In this document: positions 8,051 through 17,178 of the stretch, piece after piece | Layout of the letters: each line of letters starts with the position of its first letter | Numbering within the stretch: position 1 is the stretch's first letter | Source: an uncultured Eubacteriales bacterium | Lineage (GTDB): Bacteria; Bacillota; Clostridia; Peptostreptococcales; Anaerovoracaceae | Direction: 5' to 3' | NCBI GenBank assembly: GCA_902778565.1 | Contig: CACYYH010000005.1 | Coordinates: 1 to 56,857 of the forward strand | Length of the DNA: 56,857 nucleotides | Made by a program: the position numbers and the translations under genes | Notes under the pieces: generated by a model | Seen by the model: the letters and a program-made list of their open reading frames with translations, nothing else | What the model was told of the DNA's origin: nothing | The model's database searches: none

Positions 8051-9610
8051 TTATTTAGCGTAGTCGATGGCCCTGGTCTCTCTGACAACGTTGACCTTGA
8101 TCTGACCGGGATATTCAAGCTCGGACTCGATCTTCTTGGAGATCTCTCTTGCAAGATATGCGATCTCGTCGTCCTTGACTTCCTCGGGTTTGGCGATGAT
8201 GCGGATCTCACGTCCTGCCTGGATGGCGAAGGATTTCTCAACGCCGGGCGTGGTGTTGGCAATCTCTTCAAGCTTCTCAAGACGCTTGACGTATGCGTCC
8301 AGAGTCTCTCTTCTTGCTCCCGGACGGGCTGCGGAAAGAGCGTCTGCTGCAGCGATCAGCACTGCTTCCATGCTCTTGGCTTCGTAATCTCCGTGGTGAG
8401 CTGCCATACCGTCGATGACTGCCTGAGATTCCTTGTATTTCTTCAGGATATCGATACCGATATCAACGTGTGTTCCTTCGTACTCGTGGTCAAGGGCCTT
8501 GCCGATATCGTGGAGGAGTCCGGCTCTCTTGGCCAGCTTGACGTCAAGTCCAAGCTCTCCTGCCATGAGGCCTGCAAGATGTGAAACCTCACAGGAATGT
8601 CTCAGCACGTTCTGTCCGTAGGAAGTTCTGTACTTAAGTCTTCCCAGGATCTTGATGAGTTCAGGATGAAGGTTGTGGATGCCGCATTCGAAAGCAGCTG
8701 CTTCTCCTTCTTCCTTGATGATCTGCTTGACTTCCTTCTCTGCCTTCTGGACCATTTCCTCGATCCTTGCAGGATGGATACGTCCGTCCACGATGAGCTT
8801 CTCCAAAGCTACCCTTGCGATCTCTCTTCTTACAGGATCGAATCCTGAAAGGATGACAGCTTCCGGGGTATCGTCGATGATCAGGTCAACGCCTGTCATG
8901 GTCTCGATGGCTCTGATGTTTCTTCCCTCACGTCCGATGATCCTTCCCTTCATCTCATCGTTTGGAAGAGCTACCACAGAGACTGTGGACTCTGCAACCT
9001 GATCGGCTGCGCATCTCTGGATGGCGTTTGTGATGATGTATTTAGCTTTCTTGTCTGCTTCCTCTTTAGCCTTGGACTCGATGTCCTTGATCATGATGGA
9101 AGCGTCATGTCTTACGTCTTTTTCGATGTTCTGAAGAAGTATCTGTCTGGCTTCTTCTACGGTGTAGCCTGAGATCCTCTGAAGTTCAGCTGTCTGCTGC
9201 TCGATCACATTGTCCAGGTTCTTATGCTTGTCCATAAGGCTCTGTTCCTTGTGAGCGATGTTCTCTTCTTTTCTCTCGATATTTTCGATCTTCTTGTCCA
9301 GAGACTCTTCTTTCTGTATCAGTCTCTTTTCAGTTCTCTTGGCTTCCTCTCTCTTTTCTCTTGCGTCTCTCTCTGCTTCGGATCTTATCCTCCTGGCTTC
9401 TTCCTTAGCGTCCTTCTGTGCCTCTCTCTTGATAGCCTCGGATCTGTTTTCAGCATCCAGAACCAGATTTCTGGCCTTCTGCTCTGCAGAACCGATCGCC
9501 TTTTCGCCTACGTTTTTTCTGTAGATATATCCGATCAAAACACCGATGATCAATGCCACCAGTATTAGAACTATTCCTAAGAATACAGGCATCATTCCAT
9601 GCATACCCAT
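8051..9610 (-). CDS. rny: ribonuclease Y
   Basis: RNase Y (519 aa) is the membrane-anchored endonuclease that starts mRNA decay in many Firmicutes. A single membrane segment spans about residues 7-28. A long Glu/Lys/Arg coiled coil covers about 35-190. A KH RNA-binding domain ([17 protein letters not shown]) lies near 210-270. An HD phosphohydrolase domain with HDIGK follows at about 330-430. The start is ATG 9610, 10 bases after AGGAGGT; the GTG at 9622 overlaps that site and is rejected. Length equals the usual 520. It has its own strong promoter (9695-9724). Confidence 0.96.
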   Translation of the reverse strand: MGMHGMMPVFLGIVLILVALIIGVLIGYIYRKNVGEKAIGSAEQKARNLVLDAENRSEAIKREAQKDAKEEARRIRSEAERDAREKREEAKRTEKRLIQKEESLDKKIENIERKEENIAHKEQSLMDKHKNLDNVIEQQTAELQRISGYTVEEARQILLQNIEKDVRHDASIMIKDIESKAKEEADKKAKYIITNAIQRCAADQVAESTVSVVALPNDEMKGRIIGREGRNIRAIETMTGVDLIIDDTPEAVILSGFDPVRREIARVALEKLIVDGRIHPARIEEMVQKAEKEVKQIIKEEGEAAAFECGIHNLHPELIKILGRLKYRTSYGQNVLRHSCEVSHLAGLMAGELGLDVKLAKRAGLLHDIGKALDHEYEGTHVDIGIDILKKYKESQAVIDGMAAHHGDYEAKSMEAVLIAAADALSAARPGARRETLDAYVKRLEKLEEIANTTPGVEKSFAIQAGREIRIIAKPEEVKDDEIAYLAREISKKIESELEYPGQIKVNVVRETRAIDYAK

Positions 9611-9694
9611 ACTGCTATGCACCTCCTATTAAATTATTTATATATTTCAATATCTCAATCGGGAAGATAAATTTCGATATATTCATACAGAATT

Positions 9695-9724
9695 ATTATA
9701 TATTAGCGATATATCAAATGTCAA
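9695..9724 (-). promoter_or_regulatory. sigma-A-type promoter of rny
   Basis: Perfect -35 TTGACA (9719-9724) and perfect -10 TATAAT (9695-9700) on the minus strand, 18 bases apart. The leader before the start codon is about 80 bases. Confidence 0.75.
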
Positions 9725-9756
9725 GTAAATGTCAGTCTCCCGAAACAAACAAAAAA

Positions 9757-9780
9757 GACGCTGCGGAAGGCCCGCTGCGC
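9757..9780 (-). terminator. intrinsic terminator after feoB
   Basis: A GC-rich stem (GACGCTGCGG against CCGCTGCGCC, with a T-T mismatch) is followed on the minus strand by six Ts. It lies 20 bases beyond the feoB stop. Confidence 0.7.
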
Positions 9781-9799
9781 CTTTTGAAATATCCATATT

Positions 9800-12142
9800 T
9801 TACAGTATTCCGGCCAGTATGATCTTTGCAAGAAGAGCCACTATCCACGCTATCACGCACTGCCACACCACGACTCCGAAGGCCCACTTGCCTCCCAGTT
9901 CGCGCCTGATGGATGCGATGGCGGCCACGCAGGGCGTGTAGAGAAGTGAGAATATAAGAAGCGTTCCTGCAGATACTGCATTAAGTGCCTGTCCTATGCC
10001 TTCCTTGAAGAGTATACCCATGGTGGCAACAACGCTCTCCTTGGCCATGAAGCCGCTGATGAGCGAAGTTATTATCCTCCAGTCTGCAAGACCCAGAGGT
10101 TCGAAGGCCGGTACGATGAATCCGGCGATCATCGCCATGATGCTGGTTGACTGATCTTCAGTGAAGTTCATGTGAGTATCAAAGCTCTGTAAGAACCATA
10201 CAACTACGGTCGCCACAAGGATGACGCTGAATGCTCTGGTAAGGAAGTCTCTGGCTTTTTCCCACATGAGTCTTAATACGTTTCCTGCGCTGGGCATACG
10301 ATAGTTGGGCAGTTCCATTACGAAAGGAACGGCCTCACCTTTGAATATCGTGTTCTTGAAGAGCAGAGCCACGACTATGGCTATGATCACGCCGAGAACG
10401 TACAGTCCTGTCATGATCAGTCCTCCCTTTCCCGGGAAGAATGCGCTTACAAAGAATCCGTAAATGGGTATCTTCGCAGAGCAGCTCATGAAAGGCGTAA
10501 GGAGTATGGTCATCATACGGTCTCTACGGCTGGGAAGAGTCCTGGTGGCCATTACTGCAGGCACCGTACAGCCGAAGCCGATGAGCATCGGCACGATACT
10601 TCTGCCGGACAGGCCTATCTTTCTCAGGAGCTTATCCATGAAGAAGGCTACCCTGGCCACGTATCCGCTGTCCTCCATGATGGACAGGAAGAAGAACATG
10701 GTGACTACTATGGGAAGGAAGCTCAGTACGCTTCCGACACCTTCAAAAATACCTCCGACTATCAGGCCGTGGACCACCTCATTGGCGTTTCCTGCGGTGA
10801 GAGCGTTATCCACCAGTCCCGTCAGAAGTCCGACGCCCTTTTCCAGTAGATCCTGGAAGAAGGCCCCTATGACGTTGAAGGTCAGCCAGAATACAACCCC
10901 CATGAGGATGATGAAGCAGGGGATGGCAGACCATTTGCCGGTAAGTATCCTGTCGATCCTTTCGGATCTCACCCTTTCTTTGCTCTCATGAGGTTTCTTG
11001 ACGGTGCTTTCGCATACGCGCTCTATGAAGTCGAACCTCATGTCTGCCATGGCGGCGCTTCTGTCCATGCCGCCTTCTCTTTCCATCTGGAGAACGACGT
11101 GCTCTATCATCTCCAGCTCGTTATCATCGAGATGCAGTTTTTCCAGTACCAGTTCATCTCCCTCGATGACCTTGGTGGCTGCAAATCTTCTGGGTATGTC
11201 AGCCCTCTCTGCGTGATCCTCGATTATATGCTCCACGGAGTGTATAGCCCTGTGAATGGCTCCGCCGTGGTCGTCCTTGGAACAGAAGTCCTGCCTCTTC
11301 GGCCGTTCCTGATATTTTGCGATATGGATAGCGTGATCCACAAGTTCAGATACGCCCTGATTCTTGGCAGCTGAGATGGGTACCACAGGCACTCCCAGCA
11401 TGTCTTCCATCTTGTTGATGTCTATGGCTCCGCCGTTTCCGGTCATCTCGTCCATCATGTTGAGAGCCACTACCATGGGTATGTTCATTTCCAGAAGCTG
11501 CATGGTAAGATACATGTTTCTTTCGATGCTGGTGGCGTCAACGATGTTTATGATCGCGGTGGGCTTGTCCTCCAGAACGAAATTTCTGGAAACGATCTCT
11601 TCGCTGGAGTACGGCGACATGGAATAGATTCCCGGAAGGTCTGTAATGAGTGTGTCAGGATGCCCTTTTATCACGCCGGTCTTCCTGTCAACGGTAACCC
11701 CGGGGAAGTTTCCCACGTGCTGGTTGGATCCCGTCAGCTGGTTGAAGAGCGTGGTCTTGCCGCTGTTCTGGTTTCCCACCAGAGCATAGGTCAGTATAGT
11801 TCCATCAGGCAAAGGATTTTCATTTTCCTTATCGTGGTACTTACCTGTCTCACCAAGTCCCGGATGCTCCGAGGAATCGATATGTTCTATTCTTTTGTGC
11901 TCGTTGGAGCGGGCGGATATGAGTTCAACTTCGATCTGAGCTGCATCCTCAAGTCTCAGTGTCAGTTCATAGCCGTGTATCTCAAGCTCCATGGGATCTC
12001 CGAGGGGCGCGAATTTGACAACTGTCACCTCTGCTCCCGGAATGACTCCCATATCCAAAAAATGCTGTCTCAAAGCCCCTTCTCCTCCGACGGCCCTGAT
12101 GACAGCACTTTGTCCGATTTTCAGTTCTCTTAAAGTCATCAT
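9800..12142 (-). CDS. feoB: FeoA-FeoB fusion, ferrous iron transporter
   Basis: This protein (780 aa) imports Fe2+. Residues 1-75 are a FeoA SH3-like domain (LRQHFLDMGVIPGAEV) fused to FeoB. The GTPase domain begins at about 115 with G1 GNQNSGKT (123-130), then DLPG and NMMDE motifs. The membrane part from about residue 405 carries two gate-like repeats and ends in the Ala/Ile-rich tail. Most FeoA proteins are separate, but the fusion is common in Clostridia. Its ATG overlaps the TGA of the upstream MinD-like gene (ATGA), so translation is coupled. It is followed by a terminator. Confidence 0.95.
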   Translation of the reverse strand: MMTLRELKIGQSAVIRAVGGEGALRQHFLDMGVIPGAEVTVVKFAPLGDPMELEIHGYELTLRLEDAAQIEVELISARSNEHKRIEHIDSSEHPGLGETGKYHDKENENPLPDGTILTYALVGNQNSGKTTLFNQLTGSNQHVGNFPGVTVDRKTGVIKGHPDTLITDLPGIYSMSPYSSEEIVSRNFVLEDKPTAIINIVDATSIERNMYLTMQLLEMNIPMVVALNMMDEMTGNGGAIDINKMEDMLGVPVVPISAAKNQGVSELVDHAIHIAKYQERPKRQDFCSKDDHGGAIHRAIHSVEHIIEDHAERADIPRRFAATKVIEGDELVLEKLHLDDNELEMIEHVVLQMEREGGMDRSAAMADMRFDFIERVCESTVKKPHESKERVRSERIDRILTGKWSAIPCFIILMGVVFWLTFNVIGAFFQDLLEKGVGLLTGLVDNALTAGNANEVVHGLIVGGIFEGVGSVLSFLPIVVTMFFFLSIMEDSGYVARVAFFMDKLLRKIGLSGRSIVPMLIGFGCTVPAVMATRTLPSRRDRMMTILLTPFMSCSAKIPIYGFFVSAFFPGKGGLIMTGLYVLGVIIAIVVALLFKNTIFKGEAVPFVMELPNYRMPSAGNVLRLMWEKARDFLTRAFSVILVATVVVWFLQSFDTHMNFTEDQSTSIMAMIAGFIVPAFEPLGLADWRIITSLISGFMAKESVVATMGILFKEGIGQALNAVSAGTLLIFSLLYTPCVAAIASIRRELGGKWAFGVVVWQCVIAWIVALLAKIILAGIL

Positions 12143-12861
12143 AGATTCTCTATTCTGCCTGCTATCTTATAGAAATTATTATAGATATATGTTTCAGGCT
12201 GGAATACTGCCGGCATTCCCAGATTTGTTGAAATGTGAATGTCCCTGTCCTCTTTGATTATGCCTATCAGCCTTTTTCTGATGGTTTCCGGAAGATCCTC
12301 GAGAGAAAGTTCGTATCCTTCTCTCACCAGATCCACGTTGACCTTGTTCAGAATATAATGGATCTTCAGCAGCTTCTGCTCCGCAAGGTTGGCAGTAACT
12401 GACTCAGCATCTCTTATGGATGAATATTCAGGAGTGACCACCATCAGTATCTGATCTGCCCCTCCCACTGCGATGGCAAGTCCGTCGTCAAGTCCTGCAG
12501 GGCAGTCCACCACGATATAATCGAACTTGCGGCTCAGCTTCGCGCAAAGCACCTGCATGTGAAGGGGAGTGAATTCTCCTTCATCCGGCTTCGGCGATGC
12601 AGCCATGAAAAACAGTCCCGGGAATGACTTGTGCTTGATGAGGGCCTGCTTGATCCTGCAGACTCCGTTAAGCACGTCAGCCACGTCATATACCACGTTG
12701 TTTTCCAAGCCAAGATAGAGGTCAAGATTCCTTAACCCCGTATCCATGTCAATGACACAAACCTTATGACCTCGTTTAGCAAGCATAGCGCCTATGTTTG
12801 CCACGAACATTGTCTTACCGGTTCCGCCTTTTCCGGAACATACAACGATAGTTTTTCCCAT
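12139..12861 (-). CDS. MinD/ParA-like P-loop ATPase
   Basis: A 240-residue deviant-Walker ATPase. The signature KGGTGKT at 11-17 with both lysines, DMDTGLRNLDLYLG (switch I region) and VVDCPAGLDDG place it in the MinD branch. A MinD proper ends in a basic amphipathic membrane helix; here the C-terminus (NNFYKIAGRIENL) is short and weakly amphipathic. No MinC or MinE is adjacent; the gene is instead coupled to feoB by a 4-base overlap. It could be a true MinD or a MinD-like partner of another machine (FlhG-type). It has a good promoter immediately upstream. Confidence 0.82.
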   Translation of the reverse strand: MGKTIVVCSGKGGTGKTMFVANIGAMLAKRGHKVCVIDMDTGLRNLDLYLGLENNVVYDVADVLNGVCRIKQALIKHKSFPGLFFMAASPKPDEGEFTPLHMQVLCAKLSRKFDYIVVDCPAGLDDGLAIAVGGADQILMVVTPEYSSIRDAESVTANLAEQKLLKIHYILNKVNVDLVREGYELSLEDLPETIRKRLIGIIKEDRDIHISTNLGMPAVFQPETYIYNNFYKIAGRIENL

Positions 12862-12870
12862 AACAGATTT

Positions 12871-12899
12871 ATTTTATAGCAAAACAGCTGTGAGTTCAA
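12871..12899 (-). promoter_or_regulatory. candidate promoter of the minD-like/feoAB operon
   Basis: TTGAAC (12894-12899) and TAAAAT (12871-12876) on the minus strand, 17 bases apart. The transcript would begin close to the start codon at 12861. No obvious Fur box is visible. Confidence 0.5.
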
Positions 12900-12962
12900 G
12901 CCTCTAGATATGGTGTGCTGTCCCTCGGTAATACCCAATTCAACCACGATTTTTGAGGATAC

Positions 12963-13637
12963 TCAAATATATCCTTCTTCCTTAAGACTGCTGTACACGC
13001 CGTCCCCGATGATGATATGATCCAGAACTCTGATGCCCAGAAGGTCTCCGCATTCCATCAGTCTTCTGGTGATCTTCAGGTCATCGTCCGACGGTGTCGG
13101 ATCCCCTGAAGGATGATTGTGTGCAAAGCATACCGCAGCGGCGCCCTTCCTGATGGCAGGTTCAAAACTCTCCCTGGGATGGACCGGAGCGCCTGACAGT
13201 TCTCCCACAGATACGGTTTCCAGCCCTATGATCTCCAGTTTCACGTTAAGCATCAGCACCTTGAAGTACTCTTTATGAGCGTACCTCATGTCCTCCATGA
13301 AGAGATCCGCCAGGGATCCCGGAGATCTGACGCACATTTTTTGCTTCCCGCTTTCGGTGGCGACTCTTCTACCCAGTTCCAGAGCGCACACTATGGTTGC
13401 TGCCTTTCTGGGTCCTATGCCTCTGATCCTTATAAGATCTTCGCAGTCGAGTTCAGACAGGCCTCCTAATCCTCCTGCGGCAGAAATGATCTCGTCCGCA
13501 AGGCTTACGGCAGAAGCCTCTCTGGTACCTGAGCCCAGAAGTATCCCTATGAGCTCAGAGTTAGACAGGGTAGCTTTCCCATGGGAAAACAGCTTTTCCA
13601 CGGGTCGCTCCCCTGCCGGCATTTCTTTGATTTTCAT
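12963..13637 (-). CDS. radC: RadC family JAB/MPN+ protein
   Basis: A 224-residue member of the RadC (UPF0758) family. Residues about 50-90 contain helix-hairpin-helix DNA-binding motifs (IRGIGPRKAATI). Residues 100-224 form the JAB/MPN+ metalloprotease-like fold with the metal motif HNHPSGDPTPS (His173, His175, Asp186 region). The name comes from an old DNA repair assignment that is not established; the enzymatic role is unknown. Length is standard. It lies 35 bases after cmk, probably in the nrdR-cmk-radC unit. Confidence 0.92.
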   Translation of the reverse strand: MKIKEMPAGERPVEKLFSHGKATLSNSELIGILLGSGTREASAVSLADEIISAAGGLGGLSELDCEDLIRIRGIGPRKAATIVCALELGRRVATESGKQKMCVRSPGSLADLFMEDMRYAHKEYFKVLMLNVKLEIIGLETVSVGELSGAPVHPRESFEPAIRKGAAAVCFAHNHPSGDPTPSDDDLKITRRLMECGDLLGIRVLDHIIIGDGVYSSLKEEGYI

Positions 13638-13672
13638 CTCAAATCCTTTCCTTTCTTTAGTTTATACCCCTG

Positions 13673-14341
13673 TTATTTTCTGATATCTTCCCCTGTTACA
13701 GCCTCGATGACGAAATCGACAACTTCTTCGATGCTCATGTTGGTGCTGTCGATGAGAACGGCATCCTCTGCCTGTCTCAGCGGATCCACATCGCGGTGCA
13801 TGTCGTTGTAATCCCTTTTGTTTACGTCCTCAAGGACCTTCTCATAAGTGTCCGTGGAACCCTTGGCCTGAAGTTCCTTGAACCTTCTCATGGCTCTCTC
13901 TTCAGCTGTAGCTGTGAGATAGAACTTGTATTCAGCGTCCTTAAGCACCACGGTACCTATGTCGCGGCCGTCCATGATGACGGACTTTCTCTTTCCCATG
14001 GCCTGCTGGAGCTCCACCAGTTTCCTTCTCACCGTGGCAAAGGCAGAACAGTCGGAAGCAGCTTTTGAGACTTCCTGCGTTCTGATAAGGTTGCTTACGT
14101 CTTCACCGTCGAGATAAACTCTGCCCTCGGAAAAGTCCACGTCTGTATTTGCGAGCATCTCAAAGAGTGTTTCGTTCTCCTCCATGGGAATGCCAAGTCT
14201 GAGCATCTTAAGCCCCACAGCTCTGTACATGGCTCCTGTGTCGATATAGTCGATGGCGAGTTCCGCCGCCACCCTCTTGGCGATGGTGGATTTACCTGCG
14301 CCGCTGGGTCCGTCGATGGCTATCTGAAATATCTTTGACAT
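13673..14341 (-). CDS. cmk: cytidylate kinase
   Basis: This enzyme (222 aa) phosphorylates CMP and dCMP with ATP. The P-loop GPSGAGKST is at residues 11-19. The CMP-binding segments DTGAMYRAVGL and MDGRDIGTVV are intact, followed by the LID region rich in Arg. Length is typical (about 225). It begins one base after the nrdR stop, so nrdR-cmk are one transcript, which places regulation of dNTP supply beside pyrimidine nucleotide synthesis. Confidence 0.95.
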   Translation of the reverse strand: MSKIFQIAIDGPSGAGKSTIAKRVAAELAIDYIDTGAMYRAVGLKMLRLGIPMEENETLFEMLANTDVDFSEGRVYLDGEDVSNLIRTQEVSKAASDCSAFATVRRKLVELQQAMGKRKSVIMDGRDIGTVVLKDAEYKFYLTATAEERAMRRFKELQAKGSTDTYEKVLEDVNKRDYNDMHRDVDPLRQAEDAVLIDSTNMSIEEVVDFVIEAVTGEDIRK

Positions 14342-14342
14342 A

Positions 14343-14801
14343 TTATTTTTTCCCCACTAACTTTTCGATTTCTGTAATGAAAGTATTGACGTCAGTAAAC
14401 TGCCTGTAAACGGAAGCAAATCTGATGTAGGCTACCTCGTCCACCTTCTTAAGCTGATCCATGACCAGTTCGCCGATGTAGCTGGATTCAACTTCCTTGA
14501 CCATAAGGTTGTTCAGATCGCGCTCGATGTCGTTCACCATTCTCTCTATGGTCTCTGCAGAAACAGGACGCTTCTCGCAGGATCTGGCGATACCTCTGTA
14601 CAGTTTGTTTCTGTCAAATGCTTCGCGGCGCTTGCCGTCGGATTTGATGACCATAAGGATGGATTCCTCAACCTTCTCATAGGTGGTGAATCTTCTTCCG
14701 CAGGCGTCACAACCTCTTCTTCTCCTTATGGCGTGGCCCTCTTCTGTGGGACGAGAGTCAATTACCTTAGTATCAATGTTGTCACAATAAGGGCACTTCA
14801 T
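14343..14801 (-). CDS. nrdR: transcriptional repressor NrdR
   Basis: NrdR (152 aa) senses ATP/dATP and represses ribonucleotide reductase genes. The N-terminal zinc ribbon has Cys3, Cys6, Cys31 and Cys34 (MKCPYC and CDACGRR). An ATP-cone covers about residues 46-136. ATG 14801 is chosen because GGAGGAAAAT lies just upstream; the longer frame starting at 14822 is not supported. Length is canonical. A palindrome over its promoter (14877-14895) could be an autoregulatory site. Confidence 0.96.
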   Translation of the reverse strand: MKCPYCDNIDTKVIDSRPTEEGHAIRRRRGCDACGRRFTTYEKVEESILMVIKSDGKRREAFDRNKLYRGIARSCEKRPVSAETIERMVNDIERDLNNLMVKEVESSYIGELVMDQLKKVDEVAYIRFASVYRQFTDVNTFITEIEKLVGKK

Positions 14802-14873
14802 ATTTTCCTCCAATAATACCATTTCCTGACGATGATCAGGCTATAACAACAATTAAAATAATAACCGCTGAGT

Positions 14874-14895
14874 ATTATACCATATTTTGTGGTAT
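14874..14895 (-). promoter_or_regulatory. -10 element with overlapping palindrome upstream of nrdR
   Basis: On the minus strand TATAAT (14874-14879) is overlapped by the inverted repeat ATACCA-N7-TGGTAT (14877-14895). Its AT-rich centre resembles a NrdR box in layout, but the match to the published consensus is imperfect. A small hairpin (CCTGA/TCAGG) lies in the leader. Confidence 0.45.
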
Positions 14896-14970
14896 CAGTC
14901 CACTATTTAATCAAAAAAACAAAAGCATACCACAAGAAATGCTTTTGCATGAGCACAGACAACAAAAAAA

Positions 14971-14998
14971 GGCGTCTTCTCCTTATGGAAAAGACGCC
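14971..14998 (-). terminator. intrinsic terminator after the trigger-factor-like gene
   Basis: The stem GGCGTCTT / AAGACGCC is followed on the minus strand by seven Ts. Confidence 0.85.
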
Positions 14999-15014
14999 CA
15001 TCTGTCATTTTTTA

Positions 15015-16115
15015 TTACTCCTGAGGATATTTTGCATCGTAGATCTTATCAAGTACCTTGGTAAGATAGATCTCTGCATTCAGGTCATACATGTCGATGA
15101 AACCATCGATGGTCATGCCGGATTTTTCCTCAAAATCCTTGATGCTTTCTGCGCCTGCAGCAGTGACGTAGCTCATCAGTTCTTCGGTGTAATCCGCATC
15201 TGAAAGCTTCAAGCCTTCTTTATCGCAGAGGCCGAATACTACTAACTTGTTATCGATCTGAGTCTCTGCCAGCTGAGTGATTCCTTTATTGAATTCTTCT
15301 TCTCCGCCGATGTTTTCCAGATAGGTCTCCCACTGAACGCCGTTGGTCTCAACGTAGTTCTTGTACTGTTCCTTGAGGCTCTCAGTCTTGGCTTCAACCT
15401 CACCTTCGGGACGCTTCAGAACGTTGGAAGCGGCAACTACCTGCTGATACAGATCAGTCTTAGCATCAAACAGCGCCTGATCATCTGCATCTGCCTGAAG
15501 AAGGGTCTTGATATAATCTCTGTACTCCTCTTCATTAGTCGCCTTGTCTTCGCTGTCTTTCTTGATGAATTCTTCATCAAGTTCCTGCTGGATGGTCTCG
15601 ATCTTGGCCAGTACGGTCACCTCGAAGGTTACCGGCTTTCCGGAGAGTTCTTCGTTCATGGTATAAGGATCCGGGAACTGAAGGTCAAGGGTAACGGGCT
15701 CCCCGATGGTAGCTCCGTAAATTCCTTCCTGGAATCCGTCGATCATGGAAGCTTCTCCCAGCGTGAGCTCATAACCGTCTGAATTCATACCTTCAGGTGA
15801 GCTTCCGTCTTCAAGAGTTCCCTTGAAAGAGATCCTGACGGTATCGCCCTTTTCAACTTTACCTTCGGTGATCTCATTGGTCTCAGTAGATGCAGCCTTA
15901 AGCCTGGAATCTATCTCTGCCTGGACCTGCTCGTCTGTTACCTCTGCCGGTTCAGCCTTGAAATCAAAGCTCATATAGTCGGGAAGTTCAACGTACTCTG
16001 CATAATCCAGCGTATCGTAGGGGCTGAGATTCGGTGTAACTTTTTCTTCTCCGCAGCCTGTCATAAAGCATACTGCAAGGAGTGCGATCATTAATACTGC
16101 TGTAATTTTTTTCAT
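15015..16115 (-). CDS. trigger-factor-like peptidyl-prolyl isomerase lipoprotein
   Basis: A 366-residue exported protein. The N-terminus is a signal peptide ending in a lipobox with Cys21 (CFMTGCGEE), so it should be lipid-anchored on the outer face of the membrane. An FKBP-type isomerase domain spans about residues 90-175 (EKGDTVRISFKGTL, SMIDGFQEGIYGATIGE). The C-terminal 180 residues are helical and resemble the chaperone arm of trigger factor. The ribosome-binding N-terminal domain of true trigger factor is missing. The likely role is folding of secreted proteins, analogous to PrsA. It lies 30 bases after the BMP gene. Confidence 0.85.
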   Translation of the reverse strand: MKKITAVLMIALLAVCFMTGCGEEKVTPNLSPYDTLDYAEYVELPDYMSFDFKAEPAEVTDEQVQAEIDSRLKAASTETNEITEGKVEKGDTVRISFKGTLEDGSSPEGMNSDGYELTLGEASMIDGFQEGIYGATIGEPVTLDLQFPDPYTMNEELSGKPVTFEVTVLAKIETIQQELDEEFIKKDSEDKATNEEEYRDYIKTLLQADADDQALFDAKTDLYQQVVAASNVLKRPEGEVEAKTESLKEQYKNYVETNGVQWETYLENIGGEEEFNKGITQLAETQIDNKLVVFGLCDKEGLKLSDADYTEELMSYVTAAGAESIKDFEEKSGMTIDGFIDMYDLNAEIYLTKVLDKIYDAKYPQE

Positions 16116-16145
16116 TTATTCTGATCCTTTCTGATGTAGTGATTA

Positions 16146-17153
16146 TTATGCGGTTTTCACCTTTATCTCTCTGTTAACTATCCCCTGCTTGAGAATATTT
16201 ATCTCATTTCTGAGGTCGAGAGCTAAAAGCTGAGGTGAGTCTGATCTGCCTAATCCGATACTGATATATCTCTTGGAGCAGTCGCCTGTTACCTTCTGAC
16301 CGCCATCAAAAGTACCGTAGTCGTAATAGTTTTTTACAAGCGTAAAGATCGCCTGACCGATCTCTTCTTTCATTGAGCAGAGTATGACGTCTTCGTACTC
16401 AGGATAGTCGAGTTTAATATCCCTTCCGAGACCAATGCTGTAAAAGCCCTGTTCTTTAGCGGCCTTGAGCACTCCCGCGCCCGTTTTGCCTGTTATGTGG
16501 TAGATTATGTCTGCACCCTGAATATGAAGTTCGTTTGCCAGTCTCTTGCCCAGTTCCTCATCGCCGTAATTGCCGTCGGCATAATTTACGACTATATTTA
16601 TCTTATCATTTACTTGCTTTGCTCCCTGGGTAAAGCCTGCGATCAGGGCCTGAGACGCACTGTCATCGTTCTCAAGCACCGCGCCTATGACGCCTGTCTT
16701 TGACATGGCAGCTGCAACATATCCGACAATGTACGAACCTTCATTCTCCGCAAATACCACATTCAAAAGGTTCTTGTTATTTGCAGGTGATTCAACCGTA
16801 TCTCCTATCCACATGAAATTGACGGAAGGGAACTCCTTAGTGACTTCATCGATCTCCCAGAATTCAGAGCCCATGCATACCACCAGGTCGGACTGGGCTG
16901 CGGCTTCCATCATCTGGCGCTTGTAGTCCTGTCCCTTGCACTCGATGTAGCTGACGTTAACTCCGTATTCTATCAGCTTGTCGCCGCCTTCCTGGGCGGA
17001 ATCGGTGTATGTTTTGTCTCCGAACTCAGAGGGTACGACTATAGTCACTCTAAGATCGCTGTTGCTGTTTTTTTCTTTGACAACATTGCCCAGGTAAACG
17101 AATCCGCCTATCAGCAGGACTATTACCAATAGCAATGATAAAGTTTTTTTCAT
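16146..17153 (-). CDS. BMP-family substrate-binding protein
   Basis: A 335-residue protein with a hydrophobic N-terminal segment (residues 4-24) and a periplasmic-binding-protein fold of the BMP/PnrA-like family (VTIVVPSEFGDKTYTDSAQEG; YHITGKTGAGVLKAAKE). BMP lipoproteins such as PnrA bind purine nucleosides for ABC import. No lipobox Cys is present, so it is more likely an uncleaved anchor or secreted. No ABC permease or ATPase genes are adjacent, so it may be a sensor or orphan receptor. The nucleoside genes pdp and deoB lie 1.8 kb upstream, which supports a nucleoside-like ligand. Confidence 0.75.
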   Translation of the reverse strand: MKKTLSLLLVIVLLIGGFVYLGNVVKEKNSNSDLRVTIVVPSEFGDKTYTDSAQEGGDKLIEYGVNVSYIECKGQDYKRQMMEAAAQSDLVVCMGSEFWEIDEVTKEFPSVNFMWIGDTVESPANNKNLLNVVFAENEGSYIVGYVAAAMSKTGVIGAVLENDDSASQALIAGFTQGAKQVNDKINIVVNYADGNYGDEELGKRLANELHIQGADIIYHITGKTGAGVLKAAKEQGFYSIGLGRDIKLDYPEYEDVILCSMKEEIGQAIFTLVKNYYDYGTFDGGQKVTGDCSKRYISIGLGRSDSPQLLALDLRNEINILKQGIVNREIKVKTA

Positions 17154-17178
17154 TATAGTTTATTCCTCTCGCGCATGA

